From: Pardosa pseudoannulata
Lineage: Eukaryota > Arthropoda > Arachnida > Araneae > Lycosidae
Assembly: GCA_032207245.1 (NCBI GenBank)
Contig: CM063502.1
Span: 43,549,162 to 43,613,161 of the forward strand
Direction: 5' to 3'
DNA: 64,000 bases
The position numbers and the translations under genes were made by a program. Numbering within the stretch: the first letter of the stretch is position 1; the number at the start of each line of letters is the position of its first letter. Positions 46,710 to 59,325 of the stretch are shown in pieces. The notes beneath the pieces were generated by a model that was not told the origin of the DNA, made no database searches, and saw only the letters and a program-made list of their open reading frames with translations.

Positions 46710-49700
46710 GTGTAGAAGAGTACAATTTTAAAATGAATAAATCTATAATCAGATTGGTTTATGTATTTCATATTTGTAATGTGATATATCATGCCTTGTA
46801 TCCTGCCCTCTTAAACTAAAATATAAATTATTTAGCTCTTATTCTTGAATACAACTAGTTGGTAATGTATTTAGTAATATTTAAATGTATCCTAAATTAT
46901 GTGCAATTTGTAATATCTTTTTCAAAGTTATAAGGCTCTCTTGTAAAATCAAAACATTTAGATATAAGTAAAACAATACTATATTATAACACTCAGTTAC
47001 ATGTATTCAAGTTAATTAATATTAAAATAAACCTGCATGAGTAATATGCAAAAACTCCTTAAGAAAATATTAGACTATTCAAATTAGTTAAGGTTGTTTA
47101 ATTGTTTTCATGTACCTAAGTTATCAAATAGTTGTTGAATCTTGGGTAAAAATATATGCATTAGTCATAGACATGTAAGTGAAATTTCATTTATTATACA
47201 TTCTTTCAGTAACATTTCTTAATAAACTATTTTTATACAATAGTTTTTTTTTTTTTGAGAATTTAATAAAGTTTTTAATGTATTTTGTTTTAATATGGCA
47301 TTAATTTATTATAGACTTTTTATTTCTTTACTGTAGTGATATGAAGTGAGTTTTAATAATAATCTTTTAGTTTGTCTCATTAGTAATATATTTTTGGAAT
47401 GGTTTTAAAAATATAGATATTTATTACTATAGACTTAATTATTTTATATTAAAGGAGTTGTTAAGTACACAGTGTATTAGTATTGGAAAAATAGTAAACA
47501 AAAAAGTAAAATTCAACATCTAGAAAGATTTGAAAAAAATTATAGTACCAATGCTTAAACTGTGACACTTAAAGAGCTAGCAATGCATTTGATGTGATAT
47601 ATGTAAATGTATATGCATGTATAATATAGTATGAATAGAAATTAGTTTAATTGTCCCGATAATATTTTAAGCTAGGTACAGAGAAAGGGAAAATTAATAA
47701 TTTTATGTTTTTAAATATCAATATTATTTTCTTCTTATGGGCTGTGTAATTTTTGGATTAAATGATGTTGCTTTGATGATACTATTTTCTATGGCTTCTC
47801 TAATTACAGGTTATTTAGTTCAAAGTACTTTGAGCAGAATTACCTGTGGTGTAATGTATAGCATTTTTACTGAATTGTTTTATTTGGTTTTTATTAATGC
47901 TGAAAGTTGTGTGTTTCAGTAAAACAGGTGTATAAAAGCTATTGTTTATTTCAAACTAGCATAACTAACATTCACATGTCTTAAATATATTCACTATTTT
48001 TCTAATTTTTGCTTTGATCACTGCTCTCTAAAATTCAAAGATTTTAGAGTAATTTTCACGTATAATTAGTTATTGAAGTTACTTTTTTATTATATATTCA
48101 TAGCAAAATTCTAGTTAATTCTATCATGTACTTAACCAAAAACAAATCCACATGTGCATGTATATTAATAAGATATGCCACTATAAATTTATAAAGGAAG
48201 CTCCATTGTATTTGTGGTATCAATAACATTTACTCTAATAGTGTGTGAAATCATTGTTTTATGCTTAATAAATGCTTATTAGAAATAATGTACCATTATA
48301 AGTTAGTTTTTTCATATCTTATTTAATTTGTAAATTGCAAAAGCTAAAGCAAGGTAAAAAAAAAAAAAAACTCCATTAATGTTTTATACAAATCAGTGGT
48401 CTCCAAGCTTATGAAACATATTGTCTACAACCCTGTCATTTTTAAATCATACTGTGAACTATCAAAAGAAAGCGTAAAAGAATTAACTTTTTTTAAATCA
48501 TTAATTTGTTTATTGCCTTTGAACATACATTCATTGTAAATAAGAGATCAGTTCTAATATAACTATATATGGAAAAAAATGAAACTAAATTGTACCCATG
48601 AAATCCAACCTGAGTGGTACACTGTGAGCTAGCTATAATTTCCCTACAAGCTTATAGTAGCTTGTGTTTGATGGCTTGGCAATTTAGATTATCCTTACAA
48701 TTAATTATCATCTTACCGTAATTTTTTAGGAAAGTAAAGCAATGTACCCTTTTTTTTCTCATAAATATTTTCCTTTTAGACAGTCATCAATATAAAATAC
48801 ATGTTGTATGTATGGTTTCCTATTTCTTTTTGTATGCTTACTGAAATTTAATATACAGTAATATGACTTTTGCAATATGTTTTAGTTAGTATAGATTAAA
48901 GTAATGTCATAGTTTACAGTTGTACTAAGTATTCACCTTTATACAGTGTGATTGCTGATTTTTAGTCCTTAAACCTGTGTAACTTTTGTGAAGGTTGCAG
49001 AGTGCCTTAAATATTTGACATATTTTAATGTACCTCTTTATGTATATTTATATATCATACTTTTGCTGTTTCAACAGCTTAAAAACCTGTTACTCTTTGC
49101 TGTTGTTCCATTTTTAATTTAAACATTTAGCCAAATGTAAAATTTTTCTTAAAAGTATTAAGATTTTGATTTTTTCTGTTAATCTTATGTTTTTTACTTA
49201 TTATGTTTTCTTTTATCTCATTCCCTTCTTGATTTAATGTAGGAAATGTTTGGATTCTTTTGCAATCATCAAAGTAGACCATATACTGTTGCATGACAAT
49301 CACTTTAGCTTATTGTGTATTCTTTTCATTCTAATCTAGTAGTTTTAGAGTTATAACCAAGGTTATGAGAATAGTGGAGGTGTTGACTTGAAAATACTGA
49401 TGCAGTGTCATATAATTTAACATAATATTATCAGTTTATTTTGTAGATTGTGACACACTTTATTGCATTTGTATATTTATGAAAACTCCTTATTTCCAAT
49501 AGTGATCACTGTTTGTAATTCCTTTTAGGTTTCTAATTGTCTACTTATTCTATTTACAAGGTAATCATGTTTCTGCACCCTGTATTTGAAAGTAGGATAT
49601 TTTTCAGGATATCTGCATTCTTAATTTTTTTACTTTGATATTGTTGGGATGAAAAAAAAATCTTTTTTTTGTAAAAATTGCATACTAATCCTTGTAATTA

Positions 49701-50149
49701 TATTAATATAATTCCTCATTAATATAGAATGCTTATTTTAGGAGTTTAGCAATCTCAAATATTTTAAGCATTTTTCTCTTTTAACAAGTTAAACAGCAGC
49801 TCTTCAAATATGAACAAAGAGGCCTTATTGTATTTAATAATCATAAAGCTCTGTTATAGGCTGAACAAGGATTCTAGTATATTCATTTGAATAAGAAGTG
49901 CTAATAATTTTCATACTTTTAATATTCTTGTAGGTAGACAACTCATATTATGCAGTTGAACATTTATATTTGACTGTAATTATATTAATTATAAAGAATA
50001 ACTGTTTTCCTACTTCTAATGCATTCAAATTGTGGCATAATGTATTGGTTTAATATTGATAACTTGGCAAATTTGTTTTTCAGTTTATTGAAGATAGTTT
50101 AGATATATGCCACATTCTAACTGAATATTTTTTTCTATTTTTATTTTAG

Positions 50150-50785
50150 ATGATGTACACACCTGCAACTGTTCAAGAAAGACAGCGTTTAGAAGCAGGA
50201 GCTCATCAGGATCATCTTGTGAGACTACATTCAGTTCAGACTGATCTTGCTTTAAACCTTCCTCATTCCATCGCTTTGCCTGATGGCGAAGAAGGCCCTA
50301 GATGTGATGTAAAGTTGCTTAAATTGCAAGATCCTGAACAACATGCTGAGATTACCCGTAGTTTTATAAGGCCTCCACCTAATCGAACTGTTCCTGATGG
50401 CAATTCTCTACCACCTTTTCGCTCCAATTCAGTTGGCCTCCTTCAAAAACCTTCTACACCACCACTGACTCAAACAGATACTGCAATTCTAGTCACGCGG
50501 TCTCACAGCGTGAGTTCAAGTAATGCCCAGGGGGGAAAGCTGGGCTATGCACGGGGACAATGCACTCCTTCAAACCCTGTTTCCTCACACATTTGGTTAC
50601 CATCATCAGTCGCCATGAACACTCGCATGTCTGGTAACAGCGGGAACTCAAACAGGACGTATGGTTGTACTCAAGCTGTAACAGATAGTAAATATGATAG
50701 CACTGACCCACCTCCTCCCTATAGTGATGTAGTAAATCAAATGGACTTAAATGCAGTTAGTAGGCAACAGAATAGTGGTGTTTGA
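50150..50785 (+). CDS. PMEPA1/LDLRAD4: Cytoplasmic-tail exon of PMEPA1/LDLRAD4-like TGF-beta/SMAD regulator
   Basis: Last coding exon, 211 codons plus TGA, entered in phase 0 after TTATTTTAG. Family members bind receptor-SMADs through a PPNR motif and recruit Nedd4-type ubiquitin ligases through PY motifs, damping TGF-beta signalling. Matches, by exon residue: YTPATVQERQR (3-13), the block LPHSIALPDGEE (37-48; human 'LPPTISLSDGEE'), LKLQDPEQ (57-64), the SMAD-interaction motif PPNRT (76-80, DNA 50375-50389), and PPPPYSDV at 187-194 (PY at 50708-50722). The first vertebrate PY motif, which directly follows DGEE, is replaced by GPRCDVK. After PPNRT the vertebrate Phe-Asp is Pro-Asp. The middle (90-180) is Ser/Pro/Asn-rich and probably disordered. 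With exons 1-2 the protein would be about 300 residues, like vertebrate members. Confidence 0.95.
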   Translation: MMYTPATVQERQRLEAGAHQDHLVRLHSVQTDLALNLPHSIALPDGEEGPRCDVKLLKLQDPEQHAEITRSFIRPPPNRTVPDGNSLPPFRSNSVGLLQKPSTPPLTQTDTAILVTRSHSVSSSNAQGGKLGYARGQCTPSNPVSSHIWLPSSVAMNTRMSGNSGNSNRTYGCTQAVTDSKYDSTDPPPPYSDVVNQMDLNAVSRQQNSGV

Positions 50786-53340
50786 CGGTCAAACAAACTT
50801 AAGTCTTTCATCTGCCCATAGTTGTGATAATCTACCTGTTTCCAAAAGGAATTGGGGAAGGTCATCGACAGCAAAACCGATCTTCCTGTGTCCTGCAAAG
50901 ATTAGCAAGGCTTCCAATGCAGCCTCTGCTTTTACCATCACATGTCGAAAGGCCTAATGTTCACAGTGCCTCAGAGTTTTGCATTTGTTTCCTCTGTTCA
51001 TTTTTTTTTTTTTTTTTTTTTTTACTTCATTGGTTTGCAGTTGCTAACCAACCTTGGTCTAGCTTAATCAGTTACCAAGTTTTGTTGGAGAACTCATATA
51101 TTAAGTCATTTTTCTTGTACATCATTTCTGATGCCTTGTGCACCAGGTAGATTTTGTTTAAGAATGGTGCCCAGAGGCGTACTGTGATACATCAATGAAG
51201 GACAGGCAGTCTTAATTATGCATGTGCATTTCCATTATGTGCATGTATGTGTGATTGAAAGTGTGTGTTTTTGAATGCTGATGCATTTTTAGGAGAGAAA
51301 AATGTTTTGATAACAGTTTCAGAGAGAGAGAGAGAGACACAGTTCTTTAAATTTTAGGGTATGGTGCTATGCATAAAAAATTTATATAAAATGTTGCTTA
51401 TGGTCAGAAAGATATAAATTGTGTGTAAACAAAATAAAATCTGTAAGCTAATGGGAAAACATAACTCTTTTCTGTTAGTTTTGTGAAAGTTGTCATAAGT
51501 AAACCAAAGAGATTTTTCTTTGTTGCTTTGTAAAAGAATTTTTTTCAATAGCTTTTGATGTAAGCATATATGTTTGTGTATGTATATATAAATATTTATA
51601 TAATACATCTTATATACATATAAACAGACATATATTGTAAATGGTAAAAGCATTTGTGAATTAAAAATATTCTTTTTAAAATTAGGTATGAAAACATTAT
51701 TTCTAAAATAATAGGTATTATAATATGTGTCATGTTATTCTGATGGTGCTATAGACTGAAAAAAAATTAAAAGTTGTTAAACTGTGGTTGTTAAAAGAGG
51801 GTCATTACTCAGTCATATTAATCTCAATATTTGTATTTTTATTTATATAAAGTGGTATAAGTTTCTGCTCAATCCCAGGAGTTTTAAATTTTCTTTTTAT
51901 TTATTTGGCATCTAATTTTATTTACAGTTATTTAATTATAGTATCAATAATTTTATTTCATTTTAAAGGCTCATTGAAAAAAAATTTTACTGTGTGCATC
52001 TTGTTACTTTTATTATTCCTTTCTTTGCATAAAAATATTAATCATAATCCAAATTCAAAAATTTTAGTTGGTTTAAATTTTACTATATGACAGTTCCATT
52101 GTTTTAAAAGTATTTTACTTTTAATTGTGGTGTAAAATGCTAAGCTTAACTTTTAGCATTCTAAAGTTCTTATTTCACTTTGTAAATTATAACATACTTA
52201 TTTATACAGTTAACTTGTCAGGGTACAAAATGCAATTGAGTTTTAAATATTTTAATACATATTTATACTCTTTGTCTTCAACAAAATTAAAAAGCATATC
52301 AATTTAATTTGTATACATCTGCAAATTGAGTGATGCTTTTCAAAATTTGTAAACTCACATTTATATAGAGGTTGATATATTTATCATGAGTAATTACTAA
52401 TATTCTTTGCAAATATTACCTTAGTAAATTATCCTTATTTTTATCTTTTAGTAAAATGAACTTATAATACTCATCCCTTTGTCTAATTTATTATTGATAA
52501 AATGGAAAATTTATTATATTTTCTGTTTCATTATGTAAAACAGCTGGATATTTGTTTAGCCCTTTAGTCTTGTTGATATATTAATATACTCATCTATTTG
52601 GTTATAAATAATAGTTGACTTTAAAAATGTTTCTATTCTTATGACATTTAAATCTAGTAATTTCTATTGACTGAAATTTTTAAGTTCTTGTACTTCTTGT
52701 CTTTTTTCAAGATGAAAAATTACTAGTTTCTACTTAGTAAATCAATTCTGTGCTGATTAAGTTATCATTAATTAATAGGTATATTTTAGTTGCAATGTTG
52801 TGACTTTTACTGAAACTAATTCTAAAATAGCTTATTTGTAATATAAATGACTCATTATTGGTAAATGACTGCTAAATTTCTGTATCTTTATAAGTTTAAT
52901 GTATACTGTTTGTACTATTAGACATGCTCTGAATTACTTTTCCATGTGCATTTTTTTCTGTTCTCATTGATAAAGTTTATAACAGAAATATTTTCATTTT
53001 CTAATTTATAAATTGTGCAAATTTTCATTTTAAGACTATGTATTAAAACAATGTGCACAGCTTAGCCAATTTTCATCTTTTAACTGAAACTGATCTCACT
53101 TTTTCAGAAATTATACTTTTTGTATTTTTTTCTTTTTTGGCATGCGGCTGTTAATTTCTCAGCCAAAATTATTGTAAATTATTGGTTATTTGCTGTCTGT
53201 GCTGTCTTTTATAACTAGGAAATATTTTTTTTAATGTACAATAAGTGCTGTTTCTGTTTATTAATAAACAGCAATTCAAATTTATAGTAATTTATTTATG
53301 ACAGAGATGCTAGTTCCTTCACGTGAATAACTATTAAAAA
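50786..53340 (+). other. Proximal 3' UTR / downstream region
   Basis: The region after the stop is T-rich on the + strand. It has a (T)22-like run near 51000 and (GA)n at about 51321. Possible polyadenylation signals AATAAA lie at 51433-51438 and 53263-53268. No SINE or splice-linked coding block was recognised. Short open frames (for example 51905-52090) are T-rich shadows. The 3' end of the transcript cannot be fixed from sequence. Confidence 0.45.
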
Positions 53341-53384
53341 TTGAATAATTTAAAAACTATTTTAATTCTGATATGTTTGTGTAT

Positions 53385-53403
53385 GAGTGTATATATATAT
53401 ATT

Positions 53404-53434
<31 letters not shown>

Positions 53435-53482
53435 ATATATGCACATACAGCATTTTCTTTTTAAATATATTAAACCTAGGTG

Positions 53483-53521
<39 letters not shown>

Positions 53522-53525
53522 GCAC
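53385..53525. repeat. (TA)n tracts within a short duplication
   Basis: Two to three TA tracts separated by GCACATACA and 'TTTAAATA..AGGTGTATATTTTA'. The phrase set at about 53440-53490 recurs in eroded form at 53520-53560. Confidence 0.8.
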
Positions 53526-54090
53526 ATACATTTTTTTTTTTAAATAGGTGTATATTTTATTTTCTCTCTCTTTTCTTATGTATATATTTTATTTTTTACT
53601 TATTTTTCCCTATTTTTTTTTTTTTTTTTTCTTGGTTTTTACCTCTTTTCCTCCATTCATTTTTTCATTTCCTCTTCCTTATTTCTTCTTTTCTTGTTGT
53701 TTTGTTTATTTATGTGTATGTATATGTATGTATAGTATTTGTATTATATATATATTTCCCTGTTTTATGACCCCCTTTCCAAAGTTAGACCACCCTCCCC
53801 CTCTAAGATTTAATCTCTCCCCCTTTTTCTTATGGTTCCCTTCTTTTTTTTTTTCATTTACTCTTCATGTTTTTTATGCTCTCTTCCTCTCATTTTTCAT
53901 TATATTCTATTTTTCATTGCTATGCTTTTTTTGTCTGTTTTCTGTACTCAATTTGTACTCTTGTCTCTTTCTTTTTTCTTTTTCATCATTTCTTAAATTT
54001 TTATGAATGCTTTTTTATCATCAAACTACCCCCTGTTTTTTTATATTTCATTTGTTTTTTTTTTTCATTCAATTGCTACCTTGATCTTAA
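53526..54090. repeat. Purine-poor, eroded near-duplicate of flanking sequence
   Basis: This block is almost all T and C on the + strand. From about 53705 it follows, with many small deletions, the order of phrases in 54300-54790: 'GTATGTATAGTATTTGTAT', 'AAAGTTAGACCA', 'TCTAAGATT', 'TCTGTACTCAATT', 'TTTATGAATGCTTTT', 'CATCAACTACCCC' and 'TTCA..AATTGCTA'. The offset grows from about 594 to 692 bp. It is either a strongly decayed tandem duplication or a badly corrected stretch of assembly. Open frames here (up to 152 codons, Phe/Leu/Ser-rich) are not genes. Confidence 0.6.
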
Positions 54091-57000
54091 AAATATATAT
54101 GTAGTTGTTAATTTTGATGGCAAAGTACTGATATTTTTGTTAGCTGATTTTTCAACATTTTATGTGGCTGATTTTCCCTCCTTTTGATAATTACAACATC
54201 ATTTGCAAGAGTTGGTACATAGAAAGAAAATTCAACCAAATTCTCTCTTAGGAAGACAATTATTTTGTCTCAATGAAATAATTTAACCAGTCAATATGTG
54301 TATGTATATGCATATGTATGTATGTATAGTATTTGTATATGTATATATATGTATATAAACGCACACTGACATTTTACACTGACACCCAGCTTTAACCAAA
54401 GTTAGACCAGTGAAAACCAGTCTCCAATCTAAGATTGGTTAATAAAATTATCTTGCATTTATTAGATGCCAAATGGTAATTGGTTAGGAAGTATGCTCTT
54501 GATGTGCACTTAATATTCACAATGTTGTGCTCTGATCAAAAGTAGGATTTTCATTATATAGCTTTGCTTATCTTTAGAATATCATGCTTTATGTTTACAT
54601 GTGTAGCTGTATGAATTCTGTACTCAATTGAAATACTCTTGCTATTCTTTTTTTTTCATCATCATAAATTAAGCGATTAAATGTTTTATGAATGCTTTTA
54701 CTCTATGATATCATCAACTACCCCTGTGTTTTATTTATTTCATTTGTGTTTTTAATTTAGCTCATTCATGAATTGCTATTTAAAAAACTTTTATAATAAT
54801 GTTTTGCCTTTAATTTTGTAATGAACTTCTTGAGATTACTTTTTATATCTGGAGAGGCATTTGCTCACTCCCATGGGTAACTGTCTGTTATTTTTGGTGA
54901 TGTTCAAAATATTTGTATAAGATGTTTTTAATTTACATAGCATTTTTAAGTTGCAAACTTAGAAAATGCTTTTAACTTTTTATTTTTAACTAACTCAATT
55001 GCCAGACACAATATTTTGTATTGTCAAAAAATAAGTGACTCATTTTTTCAAATATGTTAATGCATCTGTTAAGTTTTTGTTGTCCATGTCTGAAATAGTA
55101 CTTTCATGATACATTAACTCCAATGAATTCTTTATTTTTTTCTGACTGCAGTTTTTTTATTGAAGTAATATTCTTCACATTAAAATATGTTCATATAGGT
55201 TTAATTTATGTTGACTTGTAATTATATCTACTTGAAAAGTTTTCTGTTTGTTTTTAACAGTTCCTCTTTTGACTGTATAGGTTAATACTAAAACATGAAA
55301 GATTTGGCAAATCTTTTAATTAAACTTGCCATAGCATATATTGTAGGGATGATCTTGTTAATTAGATAAAACAAACTGCCTTCTATTTGAAATGCACATG
55401 CTTAATCTCATTCGTCTCACAAATAATGTTTATTTGATAGATTAACTAAGTATTAAACTGAGCATGAAGAGTTCATTTGCATTTGATAAAGAAATGAACT
55501 TCCTTCTTTTTTATTTCTCCCTCCTTCCCCCATTTTGTTTTTGATATTTTAGCACTTATCTTACTAATTTAGTTTGTCTCATTTTGATTAAGTTAAATTA
55601 TTCCTAATATATAATTGCCACATTATTTGCTCAAGAAATATATTTTATTCTGCATAATTTTTTTTCAATGAGGGCATATTTAAACATTAATTGGAAGTTG
55701 TTAAATTAATATTAATCATCTGTATTTACTTCTGTAGTTTAAAAGTACATACATTACAGATATGTATATTATTATTATTATTATTTTTTTTTTTTTTCAC
55801 TGGGGGTACTATCCCATAAAAAAGTCCATTAAGGATAGATCTCATACTAAATTTGTAATATAATCAAACAAAATGCAGACTGTAAAGTTATTTCTAGTTT
55901 GTGTTATTTACTTGTTCATACATTATAAAAATATTGTCCTTTATTCTCTGTCTTACTTTGGAAAGTTCATTTGCAAATCTGTAACTAATGAAGTGAGTGA
56001 ATGAAGACCAATGCTAAAAAATTTTTTGAATACTAAGGCAAAGTTTTCTATTAGACATTTTTTATATCATTTTTATAATGTAGGATTTTTTATGATTACT
56101 GAAAGTTTGGTTATTTGCGCATAGCACAGCATTTGTAATTAACTGTGAATTGAAGTATAATTCTAAAGTAAAGATAATTTCAAAAATTCTATCTTTTTAA
56201 AGTGATCTTCAACTTAACTCTAAGCTGGTTTGTTATTCAAATCAAATGTATTCATTATTTGTTCTATATGGGAGGCAGTGTCATTTCCATTATTTATGCA
56301 ACAATAATTTACTGTGCTTTTTCCAACTCTGTTTTATAAACAGTGATTATCCTAAGAATGTCAGCAATCATATTCAAGACTTCCCCTCTCACATTTTAAA
56401 TCAGTCCACTAGCTAGAGACTATGTGATGTTCTTCTCTTGCGAGCTTGCTGTGAGAACGTGCCAAACTTGCACGTTCTTCCATTGAACTGACAGCAGTGT
56501 TAGCTGTTGTTTGATAAGTTTGTAGTCTATGTTGCATTGACCATTGGGACTGATGTTGAATGACTACAATACTCGCACTCAGCCCACAGCTGATCTGTGA
56601 TCTGCTTCTATATGCACTTTATGTAAAACTATAATCAATGTACAATAGGTAATATACAGAACAACATAAAACAACATTCTATGTGATGCCTTCTTGGGTA
56701 CTGAATAAAATACCATATTTTTCAACTGACAGATTTTAAACTGATTAAAATTGTTTGATAGGCTTCTCATAAACAAGGTGAGAAGAGAGCAATTGTACAA
56801 GTTTTATTTTTGTCCTTTTTTTTAATAATTTATTTTGTTAGGTGATGGTGAGGTTAAGTATATTGGCTTGAAGTTACAGGAAATAGGCACATATTTAGTT
56901 TAAATTATATTCTGACAGAGTATTTCCTGTGCCCCTCCCTAGTGTTGTTCAAATATATGTGGCCAGTTTGTTCCATATAGAAAAAAGATATTGAAAAATA

Positions 57001-58400
57001 TGGTATTTTCATTTAAGAGAGCAGTTAAATAGAAATTTCACAAAAATAAGGTTTGACTATATTATTTTATTGTCCATCTGACTAAAATATATTTCCAAGA
57101 TGTATTTATTGTCTGAAAAAAGTTTTTGCCATGGTATGCTAAGATAGTGATTGTGTATGCTTGTTTGTTAAAATTCTGTGACTACTAATGGCAGGCATTA
57201 CATACAATGCTCCTGAAGGCTTTTCTGTAACATACAAGCATTTATGTTCAGCTCTTCTAGGTGTACATAACTATTTTTGTGGATATGGAGAGCTTCTTTT
57301 GTTTTTCCTTTTTTGTGAATTCTACTGCCTGTGCATAAACCACATATTTTGCAAAATATTTGTACTCACATGAATAGAAACTGCATGGTGTTACATAGAA
57401 TAACAATTTGTAATGTAAATAGTTGTATTTTTACTGTATCGTCTCATTCAAAATGTAGGGATTCCTGGTATTTGCTCGTTTTTAATGTATTGTGTATAAT
57501 AATATATACTAGAGTGAGGAGAGCTTCTAAAAGAAAAATATCATAGTGGCTCATATTGAAGTACATCACTTTGACAAAATGTTGGTTTGGATTATCAGAT
57601 AATTAATTTCTAGAAGAAACAGTGCTATACAGTATATAACATGTTGTATTTTTAAATAGAATTTTATATAGGCAGATCTCTACCCTCAGGCCTTCTGCAT
57701 CAAAATATTTATATTGCACTATTGTTCTGTGTATATATTGTTGCATAATATTTGTATCCAAGGTGAAATATAATTGAAATTAATGAACTGACTGACACTT
57801 TACCATTCATGAGGGTATCCCTGAGGTGCATTCCCATCCTAATCAAATTGTTATTATTAGCAGTTTTAGATGAAAATCAAAATTCCTTATTGATCATTTA
57901 TCTGAAATGTATTCAGAATTTGTAAAAAAAAAAAAAAAAAATGTTGAATCAAATAGAATACAAATTGGTCACTCCAAATTTTTGCCTTTCTCTGTGATTT
58001 GTGGGGATTTATCTTGCTTTCTGTTATAAGTTAATTTTGAACAAGTGAATTGTGGAGCATACTTATACTTTGCATGCTTATTCCATGTCCTGCCTCAAAT
58101 ATCAAATCCCAGAGAAAGACAAACTTAGTAACCAGTCTAGCTGTCATAATGTGATTCAAAACATGGTCACATTCTAATATAGGTAAATAAGTGATGGAGA
58201 GCAATTCATTCTCTATTCAGTCTGAAAGTGTCCAGTCTGCCATTACATAGCATGTAGATTCTTCTTTACTTCAATATTCTGATTTATTTCACACTCTTAT
58301 GCTGTTAAAATGAGCCTTGCATCAAAATAAATTACTCACTAAAGCCTGACTTGTCTGTAAAATTTTAATTTGTATGCTTTATAAAGTATTTTGTTCAACT
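54091..58400 (+). other. Distal downstream region, possible long 3' UTR
   Basis: T-rich on the + strand, free of SINEs. Includes a poly-T near 55785, a 9-bp-stem hairpin at 56454-56478 and a poly-A at about 57923-57941. An AATAAA lies at 58326-58331, followed by T/GT-rich sequence, and could end a very long transcript. No coding exon recognised. Confidence 0.35.
56454..56478. other. Perfect 9-bp hairpin
   Basis: AGAACGTGC (56454-56462), a 7-nt loop, and GCACGTTCT (56470-56478) form a perfect stem in otherwise AT-rich sequence. If transcribed it could be an RNA structural element; as DNA it is a CACGTTC-type palindromic site. Confidence 0.5.
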
Positions 58401-59325
58401 ATGTTTGTGGCTGCTATGCATACCAAAAGCATTCAAGTAGAAAATTAAAAATAATAAAAAGAAAAACCGTGGTTTGTTTACTAATCATGTACAGTGAGTA
58501 GTCTGCTTGCAAGAGGAAGCTTTTCACTTTTCTTAAGACGTCTATCACGTCAGCCTTACTGCTGCACCTGCTTTGGTTTCTCTGTATTGTGATGGGCAGG
58601 CTTCATTCCTTAATACAGATTATTTATTTTGCAACAAGAAAGCCATGGGGCTTCAATTTTGTGGGACGAGTGCGACTAATCGTGTAGTCTTGATAGGCCT
58701 TTGGCCTATATGTACATGCTGAATAATAAAAAGAACTACTGGCGTTTTATAAGTCATGTGTTTTTCATTTGGCGTATGTGTGTATTTCTGAAACAGAATT
58801 TTGTTGGAAGAAAAATTATTTAAAACAATGAAGAAGTGGACAAAAATATTCACTACATTGAGTTGGGGGTTATGCTTGCCTTTCAACATTTTCTCTTTGT
58901 TACAATTCTTCCCTCTTTAAAAAAAAAACAGCACATGTTAAAAGGTACTATCAGAGATTATCAACTTGTTAACTTGATTTCTTCTATAAAAACCACTTGT
59001 GATAAAAATTAGACTTTACCATATGTATTTTAAAAAATATTGCGACGACTAGGTCTTTGAACTGTATTTGAGGAGAGGGGGGGTACACTGTGGTAATCAT
59101 GCAAACTTGGTGGCGCATTAAAAATCAAATTACGCTGAATAGGTTATTTGTAATTGAGCAACTTTATACATTGGTACTAGCCAGAACTTTTGTTGCTAAA
59201 GCAGATTCCAAAATTATTGAGATGTGTGTTTCAAATAAAACATCCCATTCGCATCTATCCATACATCTAAAAGACATTAAACACCACGAATTTTATGTGA
59301 ATTTCTGCTGCGGGAACTTCATAAC
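58401..59325. other. Non-coding stretch between the gene region and the hAT element
   Basis: Slightly GC-richer at 58500-58700 ('CTTTGGCCTATATG'). A 102-codon + strand open frame (59090-59398) runs into the hAT end and shows no recognisable domain. Confidence 0.4.

Larger units (their letters stand above)
46085..50149 (+). other. Intron 2
   Basis: About 4.1 kb from donor GTAAAT to acceptor TTATTTTAG ending at 50149. It is T-rich on the + strand. Contents are a diverged LTR-like fragment at about 46405-46545 (related to 32855-33010), a (TA)n tract at about 46650-46703, and a single hAT-end-like phrase CAGTGGTCTCCAAGC at about 48395. No SINE. The hydrophobic 61-codon open frame at 47737-47922 has no splice context I could support. 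Confidence 0.75.

Noticed and set aside
47737..47922. Hydrophobic 61-codon frame in intron 2
   Set aside because: No splice sites linking it in phase and no similarity to the family.
48395..48460. hAT-like terminus CAGTGGTCTCCAAGC in intron 2
   Set aside because: Only one end was found, with no inverted partner or target duplication. Similar unpaired phrases near 5900, 8211 and 27520 were also left out as elements.
50493..51150. Other frames overlapping or following exon 3
   Set aside because: Shadows of the real coding frame or T-rich 3' sequence.
53480..54187. Open frames of 96-152 codons rich in Phe/Leu/Ser
   Set aside because: They come from T/C-rich low-complexity sequence and resemble membrane proteins only by composition.
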